From NCBI RefSeq assembly GCF_034676725.1, contig NZ_JAUCBR010000004.1, forward strand, positions 3,934,001 through 3,998,000: 64,000 nucleotides of DNA, read 5' to 3'. Made by a program: the position numbers and the translations under genes. The notes beneath the pieces were generated by a model. That model was given only the letters and a program-made list of their open reading frames with translations. It searched no databases and was not told the origin of the DNA. Shown in pieces: positions 8,740 through 17,592 of the stretch. This DNA is from Denitromonas sp. Lineage in GTDB: Bacteria; Pseudomonadota; Gammaproteobacteria; Burkholderiales; Rhodocyclaceae. Each line of letters starts with the position of its first letter. Positions within the stretch are counted from its first letter, which is position 1.

Positions 8740-11031
8740 ATGAAACTGAAGCTTCTTTCCGGGCTGCTCGCAGCCCTGTCCGTGGCCGCACCTGCGTTCG
8801 CGTTTGACACCTTTGTCGTCAAGGATATTCGCGTTGAAGGCATCCAGCGAACCGAGGCCGGCACGGTGTTCACCTACCTTCCGGTCAAGGTCGGCGACCG
8901 CTTCTCCGAAGCTCAGGCAGCCGAGTCGATCAAGGCACTGTTTGCCACGGGCTTTTTCGACGATGTGCGCATCGAGGTCGAGAACGATGTGCTGGTCGTG
9001 GTGGTCGACGAGCGTCCCGCCGTGGCGCAGATCGATTTCTCCGGCGTCAAGGAATTCGACAAGGACGCACTCAAGAAGGGCCTCAAGGATGTCGGCCTGG
9101 GCGAGTCGCGCATTTTCGACCGCTCGGTGCTCGAGCGCGCCGAGCAGGAACTTAAGCGCCAGTACCTGACCCGCGGCAAATACGCCGCCACCGTCCAGAC
9201 CACCGTCACACCGCTCGAGCGCAACCGCGTCGCGGTGCGCTTCGATGTCGACGAGGGCGAGGTGGCCAAGATCCGCCAGATCAAGATCGTCGGTGCGACG
9301 CTGTTCGAAGAAGAAGACCTGCTGGATCTGTTCGAACAGACCACGCCGGGCTGGCTGACCTGGTACACCAAGTCCGACCAGTACTCGAAGCAGAAGCTCT
9401 CGGGCGACCTCGAAACCCTGCGTTCGTTCTACCTGAACCAGGGTTACCTCGATTTCAGCATCGACTCCACGCAGGTGTCGATCACGCCGGACAAGAAAGA
9501 CATCTACATCACCATTGCGGTGACCGAAGGCGAGAAGTACACCGTCTCGGCGGTCTCGCTGACCGGCGACCTCATCCTGGATGACGCCGAGTACCGCAAG
9601 CTCGTCAAGGTCAAGGCCGGCGACGTGTTCTCGCGCGAAGCGCTGACCGACACCAACAAGGCCATCACCGAGCGGCTGGGCAATGAGGGCTACGCCTTCG
9701 CCAACGTCAACGCCGCACCCGAGGTCGATCGCGAAAAGCACCAGGTCGCGTTCACCATCTTTGTCGACCCGGGCAAGCGGGTGTATGTGCGCCGCATCAA
9801 CGTGGAAGGTAACGATCGCACCCGCGACGAGGTGGCCCGCCGCGAAATGCGCCAGATGGAAGGCGCCTGGTATGACGGCGAGCGCATCAACAAATCCAAG
9901 GTCCGGCTCGACCGCCTCGGCTTCTTCGAAGAAGTGGCGGTGCAGACACCGGCCGTGCCCGGCACCACCGACCAGGTGGATGTGAACTTCAAGGTCAAGG
10001 AACGCCAGACCGGTAACCTGTCGCTGGGCGTGGGCTTCTCGAGTGCCGACAGCGTCGTGCTCTCGGCCGCCGTCGCACAGCAGAACCTGTTTGGTTCCGG
10101 CAATGCGCTGAACCTGCAGCTCAACACCAGCGAAAGCACCCGGACCTATTCGCTCTCCTACACCAACCCCTACTACACGGTCGATGGTGTCAGCCGCGGC
10201 TTCGACGTCTATCACCGCACCTATGATGCCGATGCGCTCGATCTGGCGCGCTACAAGACCGCTTCGACCGGCGTGGGCCTGCGCTACGGGTTCCCGATTG
10301 CCGAAGACGACCGGATCAACGTCGGCCTGACGGTCGACCGCACCGAAGTCACCACCTTCGACGACAGCCCGGTGCAATACAAGGACTTCGTCACGGCCTT
10401 CGGCAATGAAGCCACCAGTCTGCTCGGCTCGGTCAGCTGGTCGCGCGATGGTCGCGACAGCCTGCTCTATCCGCGCATGGGTCAGTACCAGCGCGCCTTC
10501 CTCGAAGTTGCCATTCCGCCGGCCGAGCTTCGCTACGCCAAGGCGTCGTACCAGCACCAGTACTGGTTCCCGATCGGGCAGGATTCGGCCTTCATGATCA
10601 ACGGCGAGGTGGGCTGGGCGGTCGGCTACGGTGGCAAGCCCTTGCCGTTCTTCAAGAACTTCTACGCTGGCGGCATCGGCTCGGTCCGGGGCTTCAAGCA
10701 AAGCTCGCTGGGTCCGCGGATCCTCAATACCGACGGTGACCTTGACGCCATCGGCGGCAACCGGCGCATCATCGCCAATGCCGAGTACTATTTCCCGCTG
10801 CCCGGCACCGGACGCGATCGCAGTTTCCGCCTTTCGGCGTTCTTCGATGCCGGCAACGTCTGGGGGCAAGACGAAAAACTCGAGTTCAGCGAGCTGCGCT
10901 ATAGTGCCGGCCTTGGATTCTCCTGGAGTTCGCCGATCGGGCCGCTGAAGCTCAGCGTGGGTTTCCCGATCAAGAAAGAAGAAGACGACAAGATCCAGCG
11001 ATTCCAGTTCCAGTTGGGCTCGGTGTTCTAA
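8740..11031 (+). CDS. bamA: Outer membrane protein assembly factor BamA
   Basis: Central Omp85 component of the BAM complex, which inserts beta-barrel proteins into the outer membrane. 763 residues: a signal peptide ending near AFAFDT, POTRA repeats from about residue 25 to 345 (first one VKDIRVEGIQRTEAGTVF), then a 16-strand-type barrel. The lid-lock motif VRGFKQSS is present and the last residues QFQLGSVF end in phenylalanine, as expected for a barrel signal. Eight bp after rseP and 33 bp before skp. Confidence 0.98.
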   Translation: MKLKLLSGLLAALSVAAPAFAFDTFVVKDIRVEGIQRTEAGTVFTYLPVKVGDRFSEAQAAESIKALFATGFFDDVRIEVENDVLVVVVDERPAVAQIDFSGVKEFDKDALKKGLKDVGLGESRIFDRSVLERAEQELKRQYLTRGKYAATVQTTVTPLERNRVAVRFDVDEGEVAKIRQIKIVGATLFEEEDLLDLFEQTTPGWLTWYTKSDQYSKQKLSGDLETLRSFYLNQGYLDFSIDSTQVSITPDKKDIYITIAVTEGEKYTVSAVSLTGDLILDDAEYRKLVKVKAGDVFSREALTDTNKAITERLGNEGYAFANVNAAPEVDREKHQVAFTIFVDPGKRVYVRRINVEGNDRTRDEVARREMRQMEGAWYDGERINKSKVRLDRLGFFEEVAVQTPAVPGTTDQVDVNFKVKERQTGNLSLGVGFSSADSVVLSAAVAQQNLFGSGNALNLQLNTSESTRTYSLSYTNPYYTVDGVSRGFDVYHRTYDADALDLARYKTASTGVGLRYGFPIAEDDRINVGLTVDRTEVTTFDDSPVQYKDFVTAFGNEATSLLGSVSWSRDGRDSLLYPRMGQYQRAFLEVAIPPAELRYAKASYQHQYWFPIGQDSAFMINGEVGWAVGYGGKPLPFFKNFYAGGIGSVRGFKQSSLGPRILNTDGDLDAIGGNRRIIANAEYYFPLPGTGRDRSFRLSAFFDAGNVWGQDEKLEFSELRYSAGLGFSWSSPIGPLKLSVGFPIKKEEDDKIQRFQFQLGSVF

Positions 11032-11064
11032 CCCGGGCCGGCCCGTCATATTTCGGAGGTTTGC

Positions 11065-11568
11065 GTGAAGTTTTCCCGTTATTCAATTTATGTATTTGCG
11101 GCTTTGATGCTGGGTGCGGGCTCTGCCATGGCCCAGGCGCGCATTGGCTTTGTCAATTCCGAGCGCGTCATGCGCGAAGCGGCGCCGGCCGTGCAGGCAC
11201 AGCAGCGACTCGAAAAAGAGTTTGCCAAGCGTGATGCCGAATTGCAGGGCATTGCCAAGGAGTTGCAGGCGATGCAGAGCAATCTGGAAAAGAACAGCCT
11301 GACCATGCCCGAAGCCGAGCGCCGCAAGAAAGAGCGCGATTTCGGCGACCTGAGCCGTGACTTCCAGCGTCGTCAGCGCGAGTTCCGCGAGGACCTCAAC
11401 CAGCGCCGCAACGAGGAGCTGGCCACGGTGCTCGATCGTGCCAACAAGGTGGTGAAGAAGATCGCCGAGGCCGAAAAGTACGACATCATTTTCCAGGAAG
11501 CCGTCTACGCCAGCCCGAGCATCGACATCACCGACAAAGTGATCAAGGCACTGGCCGAGAACCCCTAA
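11065..11568 (+). CDS. skp: Periplasmic chaperone Skp/OmpH
   Basis: Trimeric periplasmic holdase for unfolded outer membrane proteins. 167 residues with a cleavable signal peptide (MKFSRYSIYVFAALMLGAG, cut after AMAQA) and a long charged helical body (roughly residues 40-120), matching the tentacle helices of Skp. GGAGG precedes the ATG. Standard position after bamA and before lpxD. Confidence 0.95.
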   Translation: MKFSRYSIYVFAALMLGAGSAMAQARIGFVNSERVMREAAPAVQAQQRLEKEFAKRDAELQGIAKELQAMQSNLEKNSLTMPEAERRKKERDFGDLSRDFQRRQREFREDLNQRRNEELATVLDRANKVVKKIAEAEKYDIIFQEAVYASPSIDITDKVIKALAENP

Positions 11569-11581
11569 GGGCGAGCGTGTC

Positions 11582-12610
11582 GTGGCCATGCGCGTCGATG
11601 ACATCGTCTCCCGTCTGGGCGGGGAACTGCTCGGACCGGGCGACACGCAGATCCGTGCGCTGGCGCCGCTCGACAGTGCCGGCCCGGACGAGATCAGCTT
11701 TCTCGCCAATCCGAAGTACCGCAAACAGCTCGACAGCACGGCGGCGGCGGCGGTCATCGTCGGCGCGGGGCTGACCCCGCCGGCCGGCAAGAGTTACATC
11801 GTCTCCGACGCGCCCTATCTGTACTTTGCCCGCGTCGCACAGTTGCTCCATCCCGAACCACAGCCGGTACCGGGGATCGACCCGCGGGCGAGCGTGCGCA
11901 GCCAGATTCCGGCCTCTGTCCGGGTCGAGGCCGGCGCCTGCATTGACGACTCGGTGGTGCTGGGCGAGGGCGTGGTGGTCGGTGCCGGTTCGGTGATCGG
12001 GCGCGGCTGCCGCATCGGTGCCGGCACGCGACTGAGCGCCAACGTGACCCTCTATCCGGACTGCGTGATCGGCGCGCAATGTCGCATCCACTCGGGCGCG
12101 GTGATCGGCGCCGACGGCTTTGGCTATGCCCGTGAGCGCGACGGCCGCTGGGTCAAGATTCCGCAGACGGGCCGGGTCGTGATTGGCGACGACGTCGAGA
12201 TCGGCGCCAATACCACCATCGACCGCGGTGCCATGGACGACACCGTGATCGGCGATGGCGTGAAGCTGGACAACCAGATCCAGATAGCCCACAACGTCAC
12301 CATCGGCGCCATGACCGCCGTGGCCGGCTGCGTCGGCATTGCCGGCAGCACCCGGATCGGTGCGCGCTGCATGATCGGCGGCCAGGCGGGCATCATCGGC
12401 CATCTCGAGATCGCCGATGACGTGGTGGTCTCTGCCGGTACCCTGGTGACCAAATCGATACGAAAAGCGGGCGTCTACACCGCTAACCTGCCGCTGCAAG
12501 CCCATGGCGACTGGGTCAGAGAGTTCTCTCACCTGCGTCACCTCGACAGCATGGCGGCGCGCATACGCGAACTTGAAAAACGACTGGACAAGGGAGAAGC
12601 CGCGTCGTGA
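11582..12610 (+). CDS. lpxD: UDP-3-O-(3-hydroxyacyl)glucosamine N-acyltransferase
   Basis: Third step of lipid A synthesis, using acyl-ACP. About 340 residues: an N-terminal uridine-binding domain, then left-handed beta-helix hexapeptide repeats (IGAGTRLSANV, IGADGFGYARERDGRW, IGANTTIDRGAMDDT) and a C-terminal helix LRELEKRLDKGE-like. The catalytic His of this family lies in QIAHNVTIG, which is present. GTG 11582 is favoured because AAGGG sits about 10 bases upstream; ATG 11588 is the alternative. Its stop overlaps the fabZ start (GTGA). Confidence 0.97.
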   Translation: MAMRVDDIVSRLGGELLGPGDTQIRALAPLDSAGPDEISFLANPKYRKQLDSTAAAAVIVGAGLTPPAGKSYIVSDAPYLYFARVAQLLHPEPQPVPGIDPRASVRSQIPASVRVEAGACIDDSVVLGEGVVVGAGSVIGRGCRIGAGTRLSANVTLYPDCVIGAQCRIHSGAVIGADGFGYARERDGRWVKIPQTGRVVIGDDVEIGANTTIDRGAMDDTVIGDGVKLDNQIQIAHNVTIGAMTAVAGCVGIAGSTRIGARCMIGGQAGIIGHLEIADDVVVSAGTLVTKSIRKAGVYTANLPLQAHGDWVREFSHLRHLDSMAARIRELEKRLDKGEAAS

Positions 12611-13053
12611 CCACACTAGATATCAACGAGATCGTCAAGTACCTGCCACATCGCTATCCGTTCCTGCTGGTCGACCGCGTGGTCGAGCTGGAAGAGGACA
12701 AGCGTGTGGTGGCCATCAAGAACGTCACCATCAACGAGCCGTTTTTTCCGGGGCATTTCCCGAACCACCCGGTCATGCCGGGCGTGCTGATCGTCGAAGC
12801 GATGGCGCAGGCCGCGGCCGTACTGTCGTTCAAGAGCATGGGGGTGATGCCGGACGAAAACTCGCTGGTGTTGTTCGCCGGCATCGACAACGTCCGCTTC
12901 AAGCGGCCGGTGACGCCGGGCGACCAGCTGGTGATGGAAGTGGAGATCGTCAACAGCAAGCGCAACATCTACAAGTATCACGGTGTGGCGCGGGTCGATG
13001 GACAGGTGGCTGCCGAGGCCGACCTCATGTGCGCGCTCAAGACCAAGCCATGA
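12607..13053 (+). CDS. fabZ: (3R)-hydroxyacyl-ACP dehydratase FabZ
   Basis: Dehydrates 3-hydroxyacyl-ACP in type II fatty acid synthesis, drawing on the same hydroxyacyl-ACP pool that feeds LpxA and LpxD. 148 residues with a hot-dog fold. The catalytic region PGHFPNHPVMPGVLIVEAMAQ carries the conserved His and Glu. GTG start overlapping the lpxD stop. KYLPHRYPFLLVDRV near the N terminus is the family signature. Confidence 0.98.
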   Translation: MTTLDINEIVKYLPHRYPFLLVDRVVELEEDKRVVAIKNVTINEPFFPGHFPNHPVMPGVLIVEAMAQAAAVLSFKSMGVMPDENSLVLFAGIDNVRFKRPVTPGDQLVMEVEIVNSKRNIYKYHGVARVDGQVAAEADLMCALKTKP

Positions 13054-13820
13054 TTCATCCGACGGCCATCATTCATCCGGATGCCAGGCTGGCCGATGGT
13101 GTCAGCGTGGGTGCCTACAGCCTGATCGGGCCGCATGTCGAGATCGGCGCAAATACGCGCATCGGTCCGCATGTGGTCATCGAAGGGCATACCCGCATCG
13201 GCGCCGACAACGAGATCTTCCAGTTCTGTTCGATCGGCGCGTCACCGCAGGACAAGAAATACGACGACGAGCCGACGCGACTCGAGATCGGCGACCGCAA
13301 CACCATCCGCGAGTACTGTTCGTTCAACGTCGGCACCTCGCAGGACGCCGGTGTCACCCGGGTCGGCAACGACAACTGGATCATGGCCTATGTTCACGTG
13401 GCGCATGACTGCCAGGTCGGGGATCACACCATCTTCGCCAACAACGCCACGCTGGCCGGCCATGTGTACGTCGGCGACTGGGCCATCCTCGGCGGTTTCA
13501 CCGGGGTGCACCAGTTCGTCCGTGTCGGCGCGCATTCCTTCTGCGGCGTCGGCACCGTGCTGCTGCAGGACCTGCCGCCCTATGTCACCGTCTCCGGCAA
13601 CCCCTCGCGCCCGCATGGCATCAACAGCGAGGGCCTGAAGCGGCGTGGCTATTCGTCCGACGACATCATGGCCATCAAGCGCGCCTACCGGGCGCTGTAC
13701 CGTGCCGGGCTGAGCCTCGAGGAAGCCCGCCAGAGCATTGCGGCGGCCGCTCAGCAGCATGAGGCGGTGAAGCCGTTCTCGGACTTCATCGCAGTCTCCA
13801 ATCGCGGCATCGTCCGCTGA
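13050..13820 (+). CDS. lpxA: UDP-GlcNAc O-acyltransferase
   Basis: First step of lipid A synthesis, acylating UDP-GlcNAc at O-3. From ATG 13050 (overlapping the fabZ TGA) the protein has 256 residues, starting MIHPTAIIHPDARLADG. Hexapeptide repeats fill the first two thirds. The motif MAYVHVAHDCQVGDH contains the catalytic His, and HQFVRVGAHSFCG and GLKRRGYSSDDI are typical of the C-terminal part. Confidence 0.98.
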   Translation: MIHPTAIIHPDARLADGVSVGAYSLIGPHVEIGANTRIGPHVVIEGHTRIGADNEIFQFCSIGASPQDKKYDDEPTRLEIGDRNTIREYCSFNVGTSQDAGVTRVGNDNWIMAYVHVAHDCQVGDHTIFANNATLAGHVYVGDWAILGGFTGVHQFVRVGAHSFCGVGTVLLQDLPPYVTVSGNPSRPHGINSEGLKRRGYSSDDIMAIKRAYRALYRAGLSLEEARQSIAAAAQQHEAVKPFSDFIAVSNRGIVR

Positions 13821-13824
13821 CGCC

Positions 13825-14986
13825 ATGGGCTTACGCATCGCCCTGGTCGCGGGCGAAGCCTCCGGCGACCTGCTAGCTAGCCACCTCATCGCAGCGCTCA
13901 AGGCACGTGTGCCGGCGCTGCGCTGCGAAGGCATCGGCGGCCCCAAGATGGAGGCGGCCGGATTCGAGGCCTGGTGGCCCTACGACCGTCTCGCGGTGCA
14001 CGGCTATGTCGATGCGCTCAAGCGCTATCGCGAGCTGTCGCGCATGCGGCGCACCTTGCTCAATCGGCTCCTGAAAGATCCACCAGACGTCTTCATCGGT
14101 GTTCGACGCGCCGGACTTCAATCTCTGGCTCGAGCAGCAGTTACGTCGTCGCGGCGTGCGCACCGTGCACTTTGTCAGCCCCTCGATCTGGGCCTGGCGG
14201 GGCGGGCGGATCAAGCGCATCCGCAACGCGGTCGACCACATGCTCTGCCTGTTCCCGTTCGAACCGGCCATCTACGATGCGGCAGGCGTGCCGGCCACCT
14301 ATGTCGGTCATCCGCTGGCCGACACCTTTCCGCTGGCCCCCAACCGGTACGAGGCGCGCGAACGGCTCCACCTGCCGCAGCGCGCGCCGGTGTTCGCCTT
14401 GCTGCCGGGCAGCCGGGAGTCCGAAGTGGCCAACCTGGCGCCCTTGTTCATCGACACCGCCAAGTATCTGCTCGCCCGCTACCCCGATGCCCGCTTCCTC
14501 GTGCCGCTGGCCACCCGCGAGACGCGGACCTTGTTCGAGCATGCGCAGTACGCTGCCGAGGCCAGGGATCTGCCGCTGAGCCTGCTCTTCGGCCATGCCG
14601 TTGACGCCCTGACCGCGGCCGATGTCGTGCTCGTTGCCAGTGGCACGGCCTCGCTCGAAGCGGCCTTGCTCAAGCGGCCCATGGTCATTGCCTATCGCAT
14701 GGGCGACTTCCAGTACCGCATGATGAAGCGCATGGCCTATCTGCCATGGGTCGGCCTGCCGAACATCCTGTGCAACGAAGGGGTCGTGCCCGAACTGCTG
14801 CAGGACAATGCCACGCCGGAGGCGCTCGGCGAGGCGTTGGCGCGCTGGTTTGACGATGTTGCGGCCCGCCATGCGCTGGCCGAGCGGTTTACCGCCTTGC
14901 ACCACACCCTGCGTCAGGACACCGCGCAACGGGCGGCCGACATCATCCTGCCGATGCTCAAGAGCGGCACCGATGCCCGGCCCTGA
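13825..14986 (+). CDS. lpxB: Lipid A disaccharide synthase, with one-base frameshift
   Basis: Glycosyltransferase (GT19) joining UDP-2,3-diacylglucosamine and lipid X. The first frame reads ALVAGEASGDLLASHLIAAL and GIGGPKMEAAGFE, then PPDVFIGV, and is lost. The next frame continues DAPDFNLWLEQQLRRRG, VSPSIWAWRGGRIKRI, LLPGSRESEV and NILCNEGVVPELLQ. An extra T at 14102/14103 (GGTGTTCGACGCG for GGTGTCGACGCG) accounts for the break; without it the product is 386 residues, the family length. The 3' end overlaps rnhB by 14 bp. Lipid A synthesis is normally essential, so an artefact is likely. Confidence 0.93.
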
Positions 14987-15572
14987 ACACCGGCTGATCT
15001 GCGGCGTCGACGAGGCCGGGCGCGGCCCGCTGTGTGGCTCGGTGGTCGCGGCGGCGGTCATTCTCGATCCGGCACGGCCGATCGACGGACTCGCCGACTC
15101 CAAGAAACTCACCGAAAAGCGGCGCGACCTGCTCGCACCGATCATCCGCGAGCGGGCGCTGGCCTGGGCGGTGGCTGAAGCCAGCGTCGAGGAGATCGAC
15201 CAGCTCAACATCCTCCACGCCACCATGCTCGCCATGAAACGTGCGGTCGAGGCGCTCGATGTGGCGCCAGATGAAGTACTGGTGGACGGCAACCGTTGCC
15301 CGCAGATCGCCTACCCGGTGCAGGCCGTGGTCAAGGGCGACGCGCTGGTCGCCGCCATTTCCGCGGCCTCGATCCTCGCCAAGACCGTGCGCGATGCGCA
15401 GATGCTTGCGCTCGACGCGGCCTACCCGCAGTATGGCCTGGCAGCCCATAAAGGCTACCCCACGGCGGCCCATCTGGCCGCCATTCGCCAGCACGGCGTG
15501 AAGGACTTCTACCGCAAGAGTTTCGGCCCGGTTCGCGCGCTGTGGCTCAATCCGCCCCTGTTCGAGGAGTGA
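14973..15572 (+). CDS. rnhB: Ribonuclease HII
   Basis: Removes ribonucleotides from DNA and RNA-DNA hybrids. From ATG 14973 the product is 199 residues, the normal size. The active-site motif ICGVDEAGRGPLCGSVVAAAV carries D-E-A-G-R-G; DSKKLTEKRR, DGNRCPQ and the downstream Asp in LDAAYPQYGLAAHKGYPT are also present. It overlaps the end of lpxB, as in many beta- and gammaproteobacteria. Confidence 0.97.
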   Translation: MPGPEHRLICGVDEAGRGPLCGSVVAAAVILDPARPIDGLADSKKLTEKRRDLLAPIIRERALAWAVAEASVEEIDQLNILHATMLAMKRAVEALDVAPDEVLVDGNRCPQIAYPVQAVVKGDALVAAISAASILAKTVRDAQMLALDAAYPQYGLAAHKGYPTAAHLAAIRQHGVKDFYRKSFGPVRALWLNPPLFEE

Positions 15573-15576
15573 CCGC

Positions 15577-16032
15577 ATGAACGCGCCCCACATCCTGTTG
15601 TTCTTTCATCTGCTCGGCGTCATCGTCTGGGTCGGCGGCATGGCCTTTGCCTATCTGTGCCTGCGGCCGGCGGCCGGGGCATTGGCGCCGCCAGAGCGAC
15701 TGCGGCTGTGGCGCGATGTCTTTTCACGCTTCTTCCCCATGGTCTGGGTCGCGGTGCTGACCATTCTGATCACCGGCTTCGGCGGGCTGATGGCGGTTGG
15801 CTTCGCCGATGCCCCGCGCGCCTGGCACATCATGATGAGCGTCGGCCTGGTGATGATCGTCATCTACGCCTATGTGTGGTTCGTGCCGTGGCAGCGCTTG
15901 GGGCAGGCCGTGGCGGCCGAGCGCTGGCCCGACGGCGCTGCCGCCCTCGGCCGGATCCGGCAGGCGGTGGCCGTCAATACCAGCCTTGGCTTCATCAACG
16001 TCGCGGTGGCGACGCTCGGCCTGGCGGCATGA
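15577..16032 (+). CDS. CopD-like integral membrane protein
   Basis: 151 residues with four predicted hydrophobic segments (about 5-25, 45-70, 83-105, 128-150). The N terminus LLFFHLLGVIVWVGGMAFAYLCLRPAA resembles the CopD family, whose members are linked to copper handling and carry membrane histidines; one His here is at residue 12. It begins 4 bp after rnhB and overlaps the next gene by ATGA, so it is part of the same transcription unit. Function beyond membrane location is not established. Confidence 0.75.
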   Translation: MNAPHILLFFHLLGVIVWVGGMAFAYLCLRPAAGALAPPERLRLWRDVFSRFFPMVWVAVLTILITGFGGLMAVGFADAPRAWHIMMSVGLVMIVIYAYVWFVPWQRLGQAVAAERWPDGAAALGRIRQAVAVNTSLGFINVAVATLGLAA

Positions 16033-16814
16033 TCGCCATCCACTCGCGCGACAATCCGCTGGTCAAGCGCATTCACGCGTTGTCGACCTCCGGGCGCGAG
16101 CGGCGCAAGACCGGGCTGACGGTACTCGACGGCGCCCATCTGGTGAGCGCTGCCCTCGACGCCGGCTTGCCATTGACCCAGCTGGTGGTCAGCGACAGCG
16201 GCTTGCACCGCGAAGAGCACCGCGCACTGCTCGACCGCAGCGCTGGCCGCTGCCCGGTTGCCAGCCTGCCCGACACCCTGTTTGCGCATGTCAGCGCCGT
16301 CGACTCGCCATCGGGCCTGCTGGCCCTGATGCAGATGCCGGCCAGCGAGGCGCCCGTCGTGTCTGCCTCGAGCTCGCTGATCGTGCTCGATGCGGTGCAG
16401 GACGCCGGCAACCTCGGCACCTTGCTGCGTACCGCCGCTGCCGCCGGCATCGCGCTCGCCTTGCTGACCGACGGCTGCGCCCAGGCCTGGTCGCCGCGCG
16501 TGCTGCGCGCGGGCATGGGCGCGCATTTCCGGATGCAGGTGCACGAGCATGTCGACATCCCCGCAGTTCTGTCCGGTTACAGCGGGCGGATCGCGGCCAC
16601 CGTGCTCGGCGCACAGAGCCGCTCGCTCTTCGCACTCGATCTGGCCGGCCCGACGGCCTGGCTGTTTGGCGCCGAGGGGCGGGGCCTGTCGGCAGATCTG
16701 CAGGCAATGGCCACCACCCAGGTGCACATCCCCATGCCGGGGCAGGTCGAGTCGCTCAACGTCGCCGCCGCCGCCGCGATCTGCCTGTTCGAGCAGGTAC
16801 GCCAGCGCAGCTGA
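16029..16814 (+). CDS. SpoU/TrmH-family RNA 2'-O-methyltransferase
   Basis: 261 residues. The N-terminal part (IHSRDNPLVKRIHALSTSGRERRKTGLTVLDG) matches the substrate-binding domain of RlmB/TrmH-type enzymes. The C-terminal knotted SPOUT domain has motif 1 (DAVQDAGNLGTLLRTAAAAG), motif 2 (WLFGAEGRGLS) and motif 3 (IPMPGQVESLNVAAAAAI). It would methylate a ribose 2'-OH in rRNA or tRNA with AdoMet; the target is not predictable. ATG 16029 overlaps the upstream stop and gives a family-length protein. Confidence 0.93.
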   Translation: MIAIHSRDNPLVKRIHALSTSGRERRKTGLTVLDGAHLVSAALDAGLPLTQLVVSDSGLHREEHRALLDRSAGRCPVASLPDTLFAHVSAVDSPSGLLALMQMPASEAPVVSASSSLIVLDAVQDAGNLGTLLRTAAAAGIALALLTDGCAQAWSPRVLRAGMGAHFRMQVHEHVDIPAVLSGYSGRIAATVLGAQSRSLFALDLAGPTAWLFGAEGRGLSADLQAMATTQVHIPMPGQVESLNVAAAAAICLFEQVRQRS

Positions 16815-16882
16815 CCGGGCCACCCGGCACGTTCGTCGCCCGGATCCTGCCGTTTGCGTGAGATACCTCACGCACGCTCGGT

Positions 16883-16915
16883 CGTCATCAAAAATTGTTG
16901 TAATGTTTTGTGACG
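16883..16915. promoter_or_regulatory. AT-rich imperfect dyad upstream of a hypothetical gene
   Basis: CGTCA (16883-16887) and TGACG (16911-16915) flank an AT-rich core within otherwise GC-rich DNA, about 130 bp before the start at 17042. The base composition suggests a promoter or operator; no clear hexamer pair was identified. Confidence 0.25.
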
Positions 16916-17041
16916 ATTTGCCGAGAATGTCTCCGGGGAGTTGGAGACCCTTCGTCAGTCAGAAAAAAGCTTGACCCCTTGCATCCCGATAGACGGAACA
17001 ATCCGCGGCGGCTGCAAGGCATCCACACCTGGAGACAAACG

Positions 17042-17548
17042 ATGATGCTTGCCTATGCCAAGACGGCAAAAGGCGTGGCGGAGGTCGAGACGCGTGCCGA
17101 TCGCCTCAAGCCCGCCCTCCGACGACTGTTGATCCTCGTCGACGGAAAAAAACCCCTCGAAATCCTCAAGTCGCTGGTTGGTAGCGACACCATTGAAGAG
17201 CCGCTCACGCAGTTGATCGACGGTGGCTACATCGAGCCGGTCGAGGCCGCGAACGACCCTGCGAGCCCGCAGACCGCACCCGCAGCGGCGCAAAGCTTCG
17301 ATCTGGCCAGCCTGCCCGAGACGCGCGACCCGAAGGCGCTCGACAAGGCCCGGAACTTCATGATCAACACGCTCAAGCATTTCCACGGGCCATACACCAA
17401 GCTCGACCTGATGCGTCAGGTGCAGGCCAGCGAGAGTCATGCCGAGCTGCGCACGCACTACGCCGACTGGCTACGCTGCATGCATGAGTCGATCATGGCC
17501 GAGCGCCGGCTCGACGAACTGAACCGGCAGCTGTTCGACGTGCTGTAG
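17042..17548 (+). CDS. Hypothetical protein, winged-helix-like N terminus
   Basis: 168 residues, not recognised. Residues 20-60 (LKPALRRLLILVDGKKPLEILKSLVGSDTIEEPLTQLIDGGYIEPV) look like a small winged-helix module, seen in Rhodocyclales proteins of unknown role. A linker rich in Ala, Pro and Gln (about 65-85) leads to a charged helical C terminus (residues 95-168). It is monocistronic, faces the end of the biotin operon, and has an AT-rich upstream region. The start follows GGAGACAAACG; in-frame codons further upstream would add non-conserved sequence. Confidence 0.7.
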   Translation: MMLAYAKTAKGVAEVETRADRLKPALRRLLILVDGKKPLEILKSLVGSDTIEEPLTQLIDGGYIEPVEAANDPASPQTAPAAAQSFDLASLPETRDPKALDKARNFMINTLKHFHGPYTKLDLMRQVQASESHAELRTHYADWLRCMHESIMAERRLDELNRQLFDVL

Positions 17549-17572
17549 CGGGCGCTTACCCCTTGTGACGAG

Positions 17573-17592
17573 CGCCGTGACGTGTCACGGCG
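17573..17592. terminator. Convergent stem-loop at the bioD end
   Basis: CGCCGTGA, loop CGTG, TCACGGCG is a perfect 8-bp stem lying between the 3' end of the hypothetical gene and the bioD stop, overlapping the latter. It has no following T run, so intrinsic termination is uncertain. Confidence 0.4.

Noticed and set aside
6183..16814. Reading dxr and lpxB as true pseudogenes
   Set aside because: Both pathways have no second copy in view and are normally essential; the single identical T insertion in GTCGAC is better explained as an error.
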